Source: Parafrankia sp. EUN1f
GTDB lineage: Bacteria > Actinomycetota > Actinomycetes > Frankiales > Frankiaceae
Assembly: GCF_000177675.1 (NCBI RefSeq)
Contig: NZ_ADGX01000012.1
Coordinates: 30,039 to 94,038 of the forward strand
Direction of reading: 5' to 3'
Length of the DNA: 64,000 bases
The notes under the pieces were generated by a model. That model did not search any database, had not been told where the DNA came from, and saw only the letters and a list, made by a program, of their open reading frames with translations. This document shows positions 1 to 9,148 of the stretch, piece by piece. Position 1 is the stretch's first letter. Each line of letters begins with the position of its first letter. Made by a program: the position numbers and the translations under genes.

Positions 1-678
1 GCCGCGAGCCCTCCGACCAGGAAGGATGCGGCGCGTAACCGTGCCCGGCTACTGGAGGCCGCGGAACAGCTCTACGCCACCGAGGGGCTGAGTGTGACGT
101 TGAAGGACGTCGCCCACCGGGCAGGAGTGGGTGTCGGAACCGTCTACCGGCACTTCTCGACGAAGGACGACCTGCTGGACGCGATCTTCGCCGACCGGCT
201 GGCCTGCGCGACCGACAGCGCCCGCGCGGCGGCGGCTGACTCCGACGGGTGGCGCGGCCTGGTCCGCTACCTCGAAGACTCGATGCACATGCAGGCGAAC
301 AACTGTGGCCTTCGAGGGCTGGTGGTATCGAGCGCGCCCAGCTGCCCGCTGGTGATCAAATCCCGTGAGGAGATCGCCCCGCTGGTACAGCAGATGGTCG
401 CCAAAGCCAAGGAACAGGGCACCCTTCGTCCTGACTTCGACGCCACGGACGTCACGTTCATCCAGGTCGCCCTGGCGGCGATCATAGAGGCGACCTGGCA
501 GACTTCACCCGGCCTCTACCGACGTCACCTCAGGCTGTTCATCGACGGCATGCGCGCGGGAAGTCACCGGGAACCTCCGGCGGAGCCACTTGATTCCCCT
601 AATGCGAAAGGCAGCCCGCGGGCAGGTAGTCGCTCGCCCACCGTGCCTATTCCCGGCGACCAGGCGAACTCTTCCTGA
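1..678 (+). CDS. TetR-family transcriptional regulator, 5' end cut by window edge
   Basis: The reading frame is already open at base 1 and stops at 676-678, so the N-terminus lies outside the window. The first ~60 visible residues form a TetR helix-turn-helix: RARLLEAAEQLYATEGLSVT is followed by DVAHRAGVGVGTVYRHFSTK. The rest is a ligand-binding domain of ordinary length with a low-complexity Ser/Pro-rich tail. Ligand and targets cannot be read from the sequence. No copy of the island's 14-bp inverted repeat is visible before it, but its own promoter is not in view. It is a second candidate, after the TetR at 17459-18097, for the protein binding that repeat. Confidence 0.9.
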   Translation, partial: AASPPTRKDAARNRARLLEAAEQLYATEGLSVTLKDVAHRAGVGVGTVYRHFSTKDDLLDAIFADRLACATDSARAAAADSDGWRGLVRYLEDSMHMQANNCGLRGLVVSSAPSCPLVIKSREEIAPLVQQMVAKAKEQGTLRPDFDATDVTFIQVALAAIIEATWQTSPGLYRRHLRLFIDGMRAGSHREPPAEPLDSPNAKGSPRAGSRSPTVPIPGDQANSS

Positions 679-1095
679 GCTGAGACTTGCCGTCGCAGTA
701 CCGTCCAGAATTCAGCCAGTGACCCACCGGTAGACCGACAGCATGATCGGCCTTGAGGCCGGGTTCAGCGACCAGTTCCTCGACATCTCGGCACGACAGC
801 GCGAAGCGCAGGTATCACCAGGCAGCGATAACCATTACCTCCGGTAGCCGTGAGATGGCAGATGCCGTCCTGGAAATCCTCACGAGAACTGACTCGTCGC
901 GCAACACCGCCGGACACGCCCGAGATCATCGTGACGAACGAAGCACTGTCCGCATAACCTGCAAGCAGGATCACGTGGAGTCACTCTCCGAACGCCATGC
1001 CTCCGGACGTGATCGCACCCGCCTCGTGGAGGTCGGAGGTTTCCGAAGAGCAGGAAGCCACATTCGGTGCTCTCAGTGGCGTGAGGGCGTGCTGG
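679..1095. other. Intergenic stretch without a supported gene
   Basis: Short open frames exist on both strands, but none shows a recognisable domain or a good ribosome binding site. The useful content is at the right edge, where the acs operator begins. Confidence 0.5.
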
Positions 1096-1096
1096 T

Positions 1097-1110
1097 ATAG
1101 CGTTCGCTAT
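1097..1110. promoter_or_regulatory. Operator-type inverted repeat (ATAGCGTTCGCTAT) upstream of the acyl-CoA synthetase
   Basis: ATAGCG-TT-CGCTAT is a perfect dyad with a 2-nt centre, extending by one further pair at 1096 and 1111. It ends 47 nt before the GTG at 1158. The same motif recurs at nine other places in the first 32 kb, always near a promoter, which fits binding of a TetR-type dimer. Confidence 0.7.
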
Positions 1111-1157
1111 AATCTCGCGAGGTTGAGTCAACCAGTCCGTCTTGCGAGGAGAGCATC

Positions 1158-3137
1158 GTGGCCGAACAGACCCTGACTAACCTCACTCGCGAGGAGCAAC
1201 GGTTCGAGCCGCCGGCCGACCTCGCTGAGCACGCCAACGTCAAGGAGGAGGCCTACGCCAGGGCCAACGCTGACCGCGCCGCGTTCTGGGCCGAGGCGGC
1301 CGAGCGGCTTGACTGGGGCCGGGAGTGGGACCAGGTCCTCGACTGGTCGAACCCCCCATTCGCCAAATGGTTTGTCGGCGGCACTCTGAACGCCTCGGTC
1401 AACTGCGTCGATCGTCACGTCGCGGCCGGCAACGGCGGCAGGGTGGCGCTCCACTGGGTCGGTGAGCCAGATGCCGACACCCGAAGTATCACTTACGCCC
1501 AGCTCAAGGCGGAGGTGTCGAGGGCTGCCAACGCGTTGACCGCCCTCGGCGTGAGGAAGGGCGACCGGGTCGCGATCTACATGCCGATGATCCCTGAGGC
1601 TGTCGTTGCCATGCTTGCCTGCGCGCGCCTGGGAGCGCCACACACAGTGGTGTTCGGCGGCTTCTCGGCCGATGCCCTCGCGTCACGGATCATCGACTGC
1701 GGAGCCCGCGTCGTGATCACCGCCGACGGTGGCTATCGCCGCGGCGCTCCCTCAGCGCTCAAGCCGGCGGTCGACGAGGCCGTCGAGAAGACCGGCGAGA
1801 TGGTGCGCAACGTCGTCGTTGTACGTCGCACAGGTCAGGACGTCGCCTGGTACCCAACCGAAGAAGGCGGGCGCGACGTGTGGTGGCACGACGTCGTCGA
1901 CGGCGCGTCAGCCGACCACACGCCGGAGATGCACGACTCCGAGCACCCGCTGTACGTCATGTACACCTCAGGCACTACAGGCAAGCCCAAGGGCATCCTG
2001 CACACGACGGGCGGCTACCTCGTTGGGACGTCGTTCACGCACTGGGAGGTCTTCGACCTCAAGCCTCAGACCGACGTCTACTGGTGCACGGCAGACGTGG
2101 GCTGGGTGACCGGGCACTCCTACATGGTCTACGGACCGTTGGCCAACGGAGCGACCCAGGTGATGTACGAGGGCACCCCTGAGAAGGGTCGATGGTGGAA
2201 GATCGTGCAGGACTACCGAGTCACGATCCTCTACACCGCGCCCACCGCCATTCGGACCTTCATGAAGCAGGGTCGCGAGATCCCTGACGGCTTCGACCTC
2301 TCGTCCCTCCGGCTGCTCGGGTCGGTCGGCGAGCCGATCAACCCCGCGGCGTACGTCTGGTACCACGAGGTCATCGGAGGCAGCCGCTGCCCCATCGTCG
2401 ACACGTGGTGGCAGACGGAGACGGGCCAGATCATGATCAGCCATTTGCCCGGTGTGACTGCTGGCAAGCCCGGTTCGGCGATGAAGGCGCTGCCGGGCGT
2501 CGTCGTCGACGTGGTCGACGACGACGCGAGGCCAGTCGCCCAGGGGAACAGCGGCTACCTCGTGCTGAGGGAGCCCTGGCCGGCGATGCTCCGAACGCTC
2601 TGGGGCGACGATGAGCGGTTCAAGGAGACCTACTGGTCGCGTTGGGAAGGGCTCTACTTCGCGGGCGACGGTGCAAAACTCGACGAGGACGGAGACCTCT
2701 GGCTGCTGGGCCGGGTCGACGACGTGATGAACGTGTCTGGCCATCGCCTCTCCACTGCTGAGATCGAGTCGGCACTCGTCTCGCACCCTGCTGTCGCCGA
2801 AGCGGCGGTTGTGGGTGCAGCGGATCCGACGACCGGCCAGGCCGTGTGCGCATTCGTCATCTTGCGCGACCGGGCGACCCCGGCTGAGGGCGGTGTCGGC
2901 GGCGCCGATCTCGGGGAGGAGCTCCGACGACACGTGGCGAAGGAGATCGGACCGATTGCGAAGCCGCGCCAGGTCATGGTCGTTCCAGAGCTGCCCAAGA
3001 CCCGCTCCGGGAAGATCCTGCGCCGCTTGTTGAAAGACGTCGCCGAGCACCGCGAGGTCGGTGACGTGACCACCCTTGCCGACTCGACTGTCATGGACCT
3101 GATCAAATCCGCATCTCCCTCGTCAAAGGAGGAGTGA
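1158..3137 (+). CDS. Acetyl-CoA synthetase-type acyl-CoA ligase (AMP-forming)
   Basis: This 659-residue protein has the full length and order of the acetyl/propionyl-CoA synthetase family and would convert a short carboxylate, ATP and CoA into acyl-CoA, AMP and pyrophosphate. Visible motifs are the P-loop [18 protein letters not shown] before the acyl site, [12 protein letters not shown] at the domain hinge and RSGKILRR near the C-terminus. K619 in that last motif is the catalytic, acetylatable lysine of the family. The GTG start follows a GAGGAG ribosome site. An operator dyad lies 47 nt upstream, so it likely belongs to the island regulon. The exact acid (acetate, propionate or a catabolic product) cannot be assigned. 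Confidence 0.9.
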   Translation: MAEQTLTNLTREEQRFEPPADLAEHANVKEEAYARANADRAAFWAEAAERLDWGREWDQVLDWSNPPFAKWFVGGTLNASVNCVDRHVAAGNGGRVALHWVGEPDADTRSITYAQLKAEVSRAANALTALGVRKGDRVAIYMPMIPEAVVAMLACARLGAPHTVVFGGFSADALASRIIDCGARVVITADGGYRRGAPSALKPAVDEAVEKTGEMVRNVVVVRRTGQDVAWYPTEEGGRDVWWHDVVDGASADHTPEMHDSEHPLYVMYTSGTTGKPKGILHTTGGYLVGTSFTHWEVFDLKPQTDVYWCTADVGWVTGHSYMVYGPLANGATQVMYEGTPEKGRWWKIVQDYRVTILYTAPTAIRTFMKQGREIPDGFDLSSLRLLGSVGEPINPAAYVWYHEVIGGSRCPIVDTWWQTETGQIMISHLPGVTAGKPGSAMKALPGVVVDVVDDDARPVAQGNSGYLVLREPWPAMLRTLWGDDERFKETYWSRWEGLYFAGDGAKLDEDGDLWLLGRVDDVMNVSGHRLSTAEIESALVSHPAVAEAAVVGAADPTTGQAVCAFVILRDRATPAEGGVGGADLGEELRRHVAKEIGPIAKPRQVMVVPELPKTRSGKILRRLLKDVAEHREVGDVTTLADSTVMDLIKSASPSSKEE

Positions 3138-3301
3138 CTTCGACGCATCGTCGGGAGCGGCTCGCTGCCGACCCATGGCACCTCCTCGCCGCTGCGAGCC
3201 TGTCGTGGTCCGGGGGATCTGTGGAGAGCGATGCGCTCCTCAACCGAATGTCCAGTGGGTTGCTGCGATGGTCCGCCAACGTCTCGTGGGGCCGAATGTG
3301 A
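3134..3301 (+). CDS. Possible translationally coupled 55-residue ORF, probably a gene remnant
   Basis: A GTG at 3134 overlaps the stop of the synthetase by 4 bp and is preceded by a strong AAAGGAGGA. That is normally the start of a real downstream gene, but the frame ends at 3299-3301 after 55 residues with no recognised domain. A different gene may once have followed the synthetase and been truncated when the present MFS region was joined. It overlaps the uncertain 5' part of the next open frame. Confidence 0.25.
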   Translation: MTSTHRRERLAADPWHLLAAASLSWSGGSVESDALLNRMSSGLLRWSANVSWGRM

Positions 3302-5415
3302 GACGCGCGACGAAACTTCCTCTGGCCGAAGCGGCATTCGACGTGTTCCTGGGCATTCGTGGGGTCGAGCTTCTGGGAGAACTCGGCCATGCTCTTCGGC
3401 GATGCCAGGGACAGGGACGAGGGCATCCTCCGCGCCCTCTGAACGGAGCACAGATCAAGACTCGCCCAGCAGTCGCCGAGCATCCTCCCGGCCCTGTTAC
3501 CGCCGTGCTTGCGATCGCCGGCATGTTGGCGGCTCTGCAGCAAACGATGGTCGTCCCGTTGGTGCACGAGCTGCCGACGATCCTCGGGGTTTCTCCGACC
3601 TCGGCGGCCTGGGCGGTGACGGCGACTCTGCTCAGCGGTGCGATTGCGACACCGATCATCTCTCGCCTCGCCGACATGGTCGGAAAGCGGCGCATGGTCG
3701 TGATCGCGCTCGTGACGAGCACCTCGGGATCGCTCCTGGTCGCCCTGAGCGGTGGCTCCTTCGCGCTCGTCCTCCTGGGCCGGACCTGTCAAGGCTTCGC
3801 AGCAGCACTGATCCCGGTCGGGATCAGTGTGATGCGAGACGTGCTTCCGAAGGAGCGGGTGGGTTTCGCCGTCGCCCTCATGAGTGCCACCCTCGGAATC
3901 GGTGGGGCCCTCGGCCTTTCTCTGTCCGGCGTTCTCTACGGACACCTCGGGTTCGCGTCGATCTTCTGGGCGGCCGCGTTGCTCGGGGTCGTCCTGACCG
4001 TGGCCGTCCTGCTGCTGGTCCCGGAGTCTCTGGTGCGGACGCCCGGGCGCTTCGACCGCACGGGTGCGGTCCTGGTCAGCGTGACGCTGGCATCCCTGCT
4101 CCTGGCGGTCTCCAAGGGGAACGAATGGGGATGGTCTAGCGCGGTGGTACTCGGGCTCCTCGGGGTCGCCGGGCTCACCCTCGCAGTGTGGATCCCGTTC
4201 GAGTTGCGCGTCGGCGCTCCGATGGTGGACCTGCGCACCGCCGCGCGAAAGCCGGTCCTCCTCACCAATGCGGCTTCGCTGTGCGTGGCGTTCCCGCTGT
4301 ACATCAACATGCTCGCCTCAAGCCAGCAGCTGCAGGAACCGACCGCCACCGGTTACGGCTTCGCGCTGTCGGTCACGGAAGCCGGGCTCGCCATGATGCC
4401 CTCCGGGCTGATCCTGGTGCTACTCTCCCCGCTGTCGGGCCGGCTCGTCACCCGCGTCGGTGGAAGAGGCACTCTTCTCCTGGGCGCCGGCATCATGGCG
4501 GCGGCCTATGTCTTGAGGGTGTTCCTGACGGGTTCCGTGACCGAGGTTGTCGTCGGTGCGTCCCTCGTGTCGGTCGGGACCGCTTTATCCTTCGCTGCCA
4601 TGCCGACGCTCATCATGGCCCACGTTCCCATCACGGAGTCAGCGTCGGCGAACGGTCTGAACTCGCTGATGCGAGCGCTCGGCGGCGCGGTGTCAAGCGC
4701 GTTCCTCGCCTCCGTCCTCGCCTCGATGACAATCGTCAGCGCGGGCACCACCGTGCCGTCGCTCGAGGCGTTCAGGCTCGTCTACTGGATCGCCGCGGGG
4801 GTCGCCCTCATGGCATTCGGACTCGCAGCCCTGATTCCCAGACGACTCGACGAAGTGCGGTCGACCGGGGTCTCCGGGGCAGGGGAGGAGATGGTCGTCC
4901 GCGGTCGCGTCCTCGCCGGCGGTGGTGCGTTGGCGCCCCGGGCAGCGGTCGTTACCGTCACCGGCCTGGGCGGCGAGCCGGTGGACTGGGCGAGGACGGA
5001 CAACAACGGGCGGTACTCCGTGGCTGTCCCCGGGCCAGGTCGCTATCTGCTCGTGACCAACTCACGGGGGTGGGCACCTCACGCGGAGATCGTCGACCTC
5101 GTCGAGGACGACGATCCGCTCCAGGTGGTCTTGGACCGAGAGCTCGCTCTCACCGGTTACGTGGTGTGCGGCGGAGTCCCTGTCGGTCGGGCGACCGTGG
5201 TGCTCCATACCGGTCTGGGTGAGTTCAAGGCGGCCACGTCCACCGATGCGAACGGGCACTTCACCTTCCACCTGCCCCCGTCGGGGCCCTATCTCCTGAC
5301 CGCCGTGGTGGAAGGGGGCAGATCTGCTGGGACGGTGAAGACCGTGATCGGCTACTTGGCGGAGGATGTCACCATCGAGGTCTCGGCGTCAGGCGTCGGT
5401 CGGCCTGCGGAATAG
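3175..5415 (+). CDS. MFS (DHA2-like) transporter with two C-terminal carboxypeptidase-regulatory-like domains; start uncertain
   Basis: From about residue 105 this is a drug:H+ antiporter-type MFS protein. The first helix carries LAALQQTMVVPLV, the loop after helix 2 carries RLADMVGKRRMVV, and about 14 hydrophobic segments run to residue ~560. Two ~80-residue beta-rich repeats follow: VRGRVLAGGGALAPRAAVVT with ARTDNNGRYSVAVPGPGRYL, and LTGYVVCGGVPVGRATVVLH with STDANGHFTFHLPPSGPYLL. This is the G-x-P-x-x-x-A-x-V...T-D-x-x-G-x-Y/F pattern of carboxypeptidase regulatory-like folds. The frame is open back to 3175, but the first ~100 residues are not family-like. GTG 3505 is a later candidate that would leave almost no cytoplasmic N-terminus. 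Efflux or product export is inferred from the fold. Confidence 0.75.
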   Translation: MAPPRRCEPVVVRGICGERCAPQPNVQWVAAMVRQRLVGPNVRRATKLPLAEAAFDVFLGIRGVELLGELGHALRRCQGQGRGHPPRPLNGAQIKTRPAVAEHPPGPVTAVLAIAGMLAALQQTMVVPLVHELPTILGVSPTSAAWAVTATLLSGAIATPIISRLADMVGKRRMVVIALVTSTSGSLLVALSGGSFALVLLGRTCQGFAAALIPVGISVMRDVLPKERVGFAVALMSATLGIGGALGLSLSGVLYGHLGFASIFWAAALLGVVLTVAVLLLVPESLVRTPGRFDRTGAVLVSVTLASLLLAVSKGNEWGWSSAVVLGLLGVAGLTLAVWIPFELRVGAPMVDLRTAARKPVLLTNAASLCVAFPLYINMLASSQQLQEPTATGYGFALSVTEAGLAMMPSGLILVLLSPLSGRLVTRVGGRGTLLLGAGIMAAAYVLRVFLTGSVTEVVVGASLVSVGTALSFAAMPTLIMAHVPITESASANGLNSLMRALGGAVSSAFLASVLASMTIVSAGTTVPSLEAFRLVYWIAAGVALMAFGLAALIPRRLDEVRSTGVSGAGEEMVVRGRVLAGGGALAPRAAVVTVTGLGGEPVDWARTDNNGRYSVAVPGPGRYLLVTNSRGWAPHAEIVDLVEDDDPLQVVLDRELALTGYVVCGGVPVGRATVVLHTGLGEFKAATSTDANGHFTFHLPPSGPYLLTAVVEGGRSAGTVKTVIGYLAEDVTIEVSASGVGRPAE

Positions 5416-5496
5416 CTCGAATCTCGGCCCGCCAGGCGCACCGGCCCGAGCTGAGGACCCACAGGCTCCGTCCCACGCTGCTGCAGGAGTCACAGT

Positions 5497-5522
5497 CGAG
5501 GAGCCCGGCGCCGGGCTCCTCG
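5497..5522 (+). terminator. Perfect 26-nt palindrome, likely terminator
   Basis: A 26-nt perfect palindrome (13-bp arms with centre GGCGCC) lies 82 nt after the transporter stop. It has no U-tract. In G+C-rich actinobacteria such stems are common transcript ends, but it could also bind a protein. Confidence 0.55.
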
Positions 5523-5794
5523 GGCGCCCATGGCGCGTCCCAGAGGATGGGCCGGCGCAGAAGCCGGTATCTCGCACAGTGTCGTGCTGCTCCCCGGCGC
5601 TCGCAGATGCGAAGGGACTCAAGGTGCGGGCCGAGGTCTAGCGGGGTCAGTGTTCTTGGCCGTAGAAAGACCAGCGGCCTGCAGCTGGGACCGGACCCTG
5701 TCCCGCACCAACGAGCTCCTCCTACCGGGCGAGCGTTCTCTGGATCGTGTCCCGTGACGCTTCCAAAGCGACAAAGATCGACCGATCATACTGC
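5523..5794. other. Intergenic stretch without a supported gene
   Basis: No coding frame with family similarity or a convincing ribosome site is visible between the palindrome and the operator cluster. It is probably leader and promoter DNA for the hydrolase-transporter operon. Confidence 0.5.
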
Positions 5795-5808
5795 TTAGGG
5801 AGCGCTAG
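5795..5808. promoter_or_regulatory. Operator-type half-degenerate dyad (TTAGGGAGCGCTAG)
   Basis: It matches the YTAGCGnnCGCTAG consensus except for one position in the left arm. It is the outermost of three copies before the CocE-family gene. Confidence 0.45.
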
Positions 5809-5891
5809 GTATAGCGCCGCCGGCACCTGTCTGATCGCCCACCAGGTAGCGGGCGTTGAGACGTTGACCACACGCACATCCTCGTGAGAGG

Positions 5892-5905
5892 TTAACGAGC
5901 GCTAG
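5892..5905. promoter_or_regulatory. Operator-type dyad (TTAACGAGCGCTAG)
   Basis: The right arm is perfect and one base differs in the left arm. It is the second of three copies upstream of the hydrolase-transporter operon. Confidence 0.55.
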
Positions 5906-5914
5906 ACAGATGAC

Positions 5915-5928
5915 CTAGCGATCGATAA
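5915..5928. promoter_or_regulatory. Operator-type dyad (CTAGCGATCGATAA)
   Basis: The left arm is perfect and the right arm has two changes. It starts 10 nt after the previous copy, so two dimers could bind side by side. It ends 47 nt before the GTG of the operon's first gene, the same distance as at the acs promoter. Confidence 0.55.
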
Positions 5929-5975
5929 GGAGTGACAGTGCCGGTGCACTTCGACGCCTCGTTCAGGAGACTGAC

Positions 5976-7706
5976 GTGAGGCACATCTACGAACGCGACG
6001 TCCCGATGGACATGCGGGACGGTGTCACGCTGCGCGCCAACGTGTGGCGTCCGCTCGAGGGCACTGCACCGACCCTGGTCATGCGCACCAGCTACAACAA
6101 GGAGATGGATCGCTTCGCCGGCGGTCCGTTCAACCCGGTTCCCTCCCTGACCGCGTTCCTGAACGCCGGTTATGCCGTGGTCATCCAGGACGGGCGGGGC
6201 ACGTACGCCTCGGACGGAACGTTCGAGCCGAAGGTCAACGAGGTCGCCGACGGCGAGGACACTCTCGCCTGGCTGCGTGAGCAGGAGTGGTTCGACGGCA
6301 CGGTCGGCGCCTACGGCGCGTCGTACATGGGCATGACGCAGTGGGCGATGGCGGTCAGCGGCGAGCGGAGCCTCAAGGCCTTTGCTCCGAGCGTCGCTGC
6401 GGTGGACTGGTACAGCGGTCTCTGGTATTCGCCCGGCGGCGCGTTGTCGCTGAGCATGCTCACTTTCTGGACCACCTTCATGTACGCCGCCGAGGAGCAG
6501 CGTGCCTTCGAGCACGGCGAGACCGACTCGGCCGAGGCGGCCCAGCGGCTCTTCGGTGCCTTGGCGGACCCGCTGGCCCTGTGCGACGCCCTCCCGGTCG
6601 CTGACCTGCCCGTGATCGGCAAGGGCCGCTGGTGCGACGACTGGCTGGCCCACCCGGACTTCGACGACTACTGGAAGGCCCAGGACTGGAGACCGTCCAT
6701 CGGAGCGGTCACGGCGCCGGCGCTCTTCACGTCCGGCTGGTACGACCTCTTCGTCCACGAGACGGTGGCCGATTTCATGCGCATGCGCAGCGAAGCCGCG
6801 TCGGAGAAGGCACGAGAGGGCTCACGGCTGGTCATCGGCCCCTGGCACCACGAGATGCCGATGAACGGAGAGTTCCGGGACCGCTCCTTCGGAGCGGCTG
6901 CCGACTGCGACCTGTCGCCGTCCCACGTCGCGTTCTTCGACGAGTGGTTGCGAGGCCGTCCGGCGCCGTCGCCACAACCCAGGGTCCGCATCTTCGTGAT
7001 GGGCATCGACCAGTGGCGCGACGAGGAGGACTGGCCTCTCCCTGACACGCGATACGTCGACTACCACCTGAGCAGCTCCGGGTCGGCGAACACGGCCGCG
7101 GGGGACGGAGTGCTGTCCCTGGAGGCGCCGACCGCGGCGGCACAGGACACCTTCCGCTACGACCCCCGCGATCCCGTGCCGACCGCCGGTGGCGCCGTGC
7201 TGCCCTTCCCCGGGTTCGTGGGGCCGGTGGACCAGCGCGCCGTGGACGGACGCAGCGACGTCCTCTGCTACCTGTCGCCGACCCTCGAGACACCCCTGGA
7301 GGTCACCGGCTTCGTCAATCTGACCGTCTTCGTGTCGTCCTCCGCGGTCGACACGGACATCACCGCCAAGCTCGTCGACGTCTTCCCTGACGGCAGGGCC
7401 CTGAACCTGTGCGACGGCATTCTCCGTCTCCGCTACCGCAACGACCTCTCGAAGCCGGAGCTGATGACCCCGGGAGAGGTCTACGAGGTGACGGTCCCGA
7501 TGGCGGTCACGTCCAACGTCTTCCTGACGGGGCATCGCATCCGGCTCGACATCTCGAGCAGCAACTTCCCGCACTACGACCGCAACTCCAACACCGGCGG
7601 CGTTATCGCCACCGAGGCGGTGGAGGACATGGTCGTCGCCGACAACACGGTCCACCACGGCGGAGCCCGTCCGAGCCGTCTCATCCTTCCGGTCATCGAC
7701 CGGTGA
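5976..7706 (+). CDS. CocE/NonD-family serine hydrolase (X-Pro dipeptidyl-peptidase S15-type fold)
   Basis: A 576-residue hydrolase with an N-terminal alpha/beta fold and a C-terminal jelly-roll, the layout of cocaine esterase and related acyl ester/amide hydrolases. The nucleophile is S116 in YGASYMG. DGRGTYASDG before it and GWYDLFVHET (a likely acid region) after it are family landmarks, and GPWHHEMP carries the likely catalytic His. There is no signal peptide, so it should act in the cytoplasm. GTG 5976 is preceded by CAGGAGA, and the in-frame alternatives upstream hit a stop. It heads an operon with a Liv-type importer, suggesting that an imported ester or amide is its substrate. Confidence 0.88.
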   Translation: MRHIYERDVPMDMRDGVTLRANVWRPLEGTAPTLVMRTSYNKEMDRFAGGPFNPVPSLTAFLNAGYAVVIQDGRGTYASDGTFEPKVNEVADGEDTLAWLREQEWFDGTVGAYGASYMGMTQWAMAVSGERSLKAFAPSVAAVDWYSGLWYSPGGALSLSMLTFWTTFMYAAEEQRAFEHGETDSAEAAQRLFGALADPLALCDALPVADLPVIGKGRWCDDWLAHPDFDDYWKAQDWRPSIGAVTAPALFTSGWYDLFVHETVADFMRMRSEAASEKAREGSRLVIGPWHHEMPMNGEFRDRSFGAAADCDLSPSHVAFFDEWLRGRPAPSPQPRVRIFVMGIDQWRDEEDWPLPDTRYVDYHLSSSGSANTAAGDGVLSLEAPTAAAQDTFRYDPRDPVPTAGGAVLPFPGFVGPVDQRAVDGRSDVLCYLSPTLETPLEVTGFVNLTVFVSSSAVDTDITAKLVDVFPDGRALNLCDGILRLRYRNDLSKPELMTPGEVYEVTVPMAVTSNVFLTGHRIRLDISSSNFPHYDRNSNTGGVIATEAVEDMVVADNTVHHGGARPSRLILPVIDR

Positions 7707-7772
7707 CCGGCACGTCGATCGACGGCGCGGTCGGCTCGCAACTCCCGCAAGAAACCCGACACAAGGAGTAAC

Positions 7773-9029
7773 GTGCAACCCAGACATCGGCCTCGGCGGT
7801 TCGCCCCGAAGCTCACACTTCTCCTGGCCCTGCTCATGCTCGCGGTCACTGCCTGTGGGCCGAGCAGTGACGGCGGTGACGCCGGCAGCCGCTCGGGATC
7901 CGGCACGAGTGACGGCGGGTTGAAGGGCGACCCGATCGTCGTGGGGGCCTTATGCTCCTGCACCGCCGCCTTCACCGGTGGCGCCTTCAGCCTGGTCCCC
8001 GAGGTGATCGACGCGTGGGTCAGCCACACCAATGACAACGGCGGCATCAACGGCCACCCCGTCAGGGTGACCCTCCTCGACGACGCAGGGAACCCGGCCA
8101 AGACGCTGCAGAACGCCAAGAAGCTCGTGGAGCAGGACAAGGTGCCCGCGATCCTGATGGCCACCGTCATGCCGAGTGCCGCGGACTACCTCAAGGCAGC
8201 CGACATCCCGCTCATCGGATTCGACTTCGCCTTTGGCCCCTACTCCTTCCCGAACCTGTTCACGACCGGAGCCGACCAGTGGACGGCCGCCGTCGCGTCG
8301 GTCGACATCGCCAAGCGACTCGGCGCGAAGAAGTACGGCTACATGTTCTGCGACCCGGGCTGTGATCAGCCTGACGCTCTTGCCAAGGCCACCACGGAGC
8401 AGCTGGGCGTCGGCTACTTCAGCACCCCCATCTCCCTCAGCCAGCCGGACTACATCGCGCAGTGCCTGGCAGCCAAGGAAGCAGGAGTGGACGGGCTGCA
8501 GATCGGTTCGAACGGTGCCGGCGTGTCCAAGGTGGCCGGCCAGTGTGCCTCCCAGGGGTTCGAGCCGCCGCTGATCGGAGGCGCCTTCATCGCCACGCAG
8601 ACCGTGCTCAACGACTTCAGCCTGCAGGGCGCGAAGCTGTGGAGCTCGCTGGCGAACTACCAGGGCACGTCGTTGCCCGGCGCGAAGGCCTTCACCGAGG
8701 CGATGACCACGTACGCCAAGGACGCCTTCACGAACCCCGAGTTCACCCCGCAGTACGAGACCACCTGGGCGGCAGGAGAGATGTTCAAGGCCGCTGCCGA
8801 GGCCGGCGGCGTCGGACCGACCTCGAAGCCCGCGGACGTCTTCAACGGTCTGTACTCCCTGAAGGACGAGACGCTCGGCGGACTCACCGCTCCGACCACC
8901 TACGAGAAGGGCACGTTCTGGCGCACACCGTGCTACTTCGAGTCCACGATCGACAGCGGCAAGCTCACCGGCGGTGACAAGCCGATCTGTGTCCCGCAGT
9001 CCGTGCTCGACGCCATCACCAAGAGCTGA
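7773..9029 (+). CDS. ABC transporter substrate-binding lipoprotein, Liv/branched-chain type
   Basis: This 418-residue periplasmic-binding protein has a lipoprotein signal: Arg/Lys-rich start, hydrophobic LTLLLALLMLAVTAC, and Cys in the lipobox followed by a Ser/Gly-rich linker. The mature part has the type I Leu/Ile/Val-binding fold, with a GDPIVVGALCSCTAAFTG opening strand and INGHPVRVTLLDDAGNP typical of amide/aromatic/short-acid receptors. GTG 7773 follows AAGGAG. It lies between the CocE hydrolase and the permease, so it should deliver the operon's substrate. Ligand specificity cannot be read. Liv-type receptors also serve aromatic acids and terpenoid-like acids. Confidence 0.92.
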   Translation: MQPRHRPRRFAPKLTLLLALLMLAVTACGPSSDGGDAGSRSGSGTSDGGLKGDPIVVGALCSCTAAFTGGAFSLVPEVIDAWVSHTNDNGGINGHPVRVTLLDDAGNPAKTLQNAKKLVEQDKVPAILMATVMPSAADYLKAADIPLIGFDFAFGPYSFPNLFTTGADQWTAAVASVDIAKRLGAKKYGYMFCDPGCDQPDALAKATTEQLGVGYFSTPISLSQPDYIAQCLAAKEAGVDGLQIGSNGAGVSKVAGQCASQGFEPPLIGGAFIATQTVLNDFSLQGAKLWSSLANYQGTSLPGAKAFTEAMTTYAKDAFTNPEFTPQYETTWAAGEMFKAAAEAGGVGPTSKPADVFNGLYSLKDETLGGLTAPTTYEKGTFWRTPCYFESTIDSGKLTGGDKPICVPQSVLDAITKS

Positions 9030-9036
9030 CGACCGT

Positions 9037-9072
9037 CGCGCGGGTCATGCCGTCATCGGCATGACCCGCGCG
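9037..9072 (+). terminator. Perfect 16-bp hairpin between binding protein and permease genes
   Basis: The arms 9037-9052 and 9057-9072 are perfectly complementary around the loop TCAT, starting 7 nt after the lipoprotein stop, with no U-tract. In ABC operons such stems stabilise or partly terminate the transcript so that the binding protein is made in excess over the membrane subunits. That role is inferred here from position. Confidence 0.65.
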
Positions 9073-9148
9073 AACCGTGCGTCCCGTCCCGCCGGACGCC
9101 CGCCCTCGCCACGAACCACCTCCACACAGGCGCACCTCCAGGAGAACC

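Noticed and set aside
1968..3050. Long reverse-strand frame inside the synthetase gene
   Set aside because: It is the mirror of a strongly coding high-G+C gene; its translation is Arg/His/Asp-rich without any domain or ribosome site.
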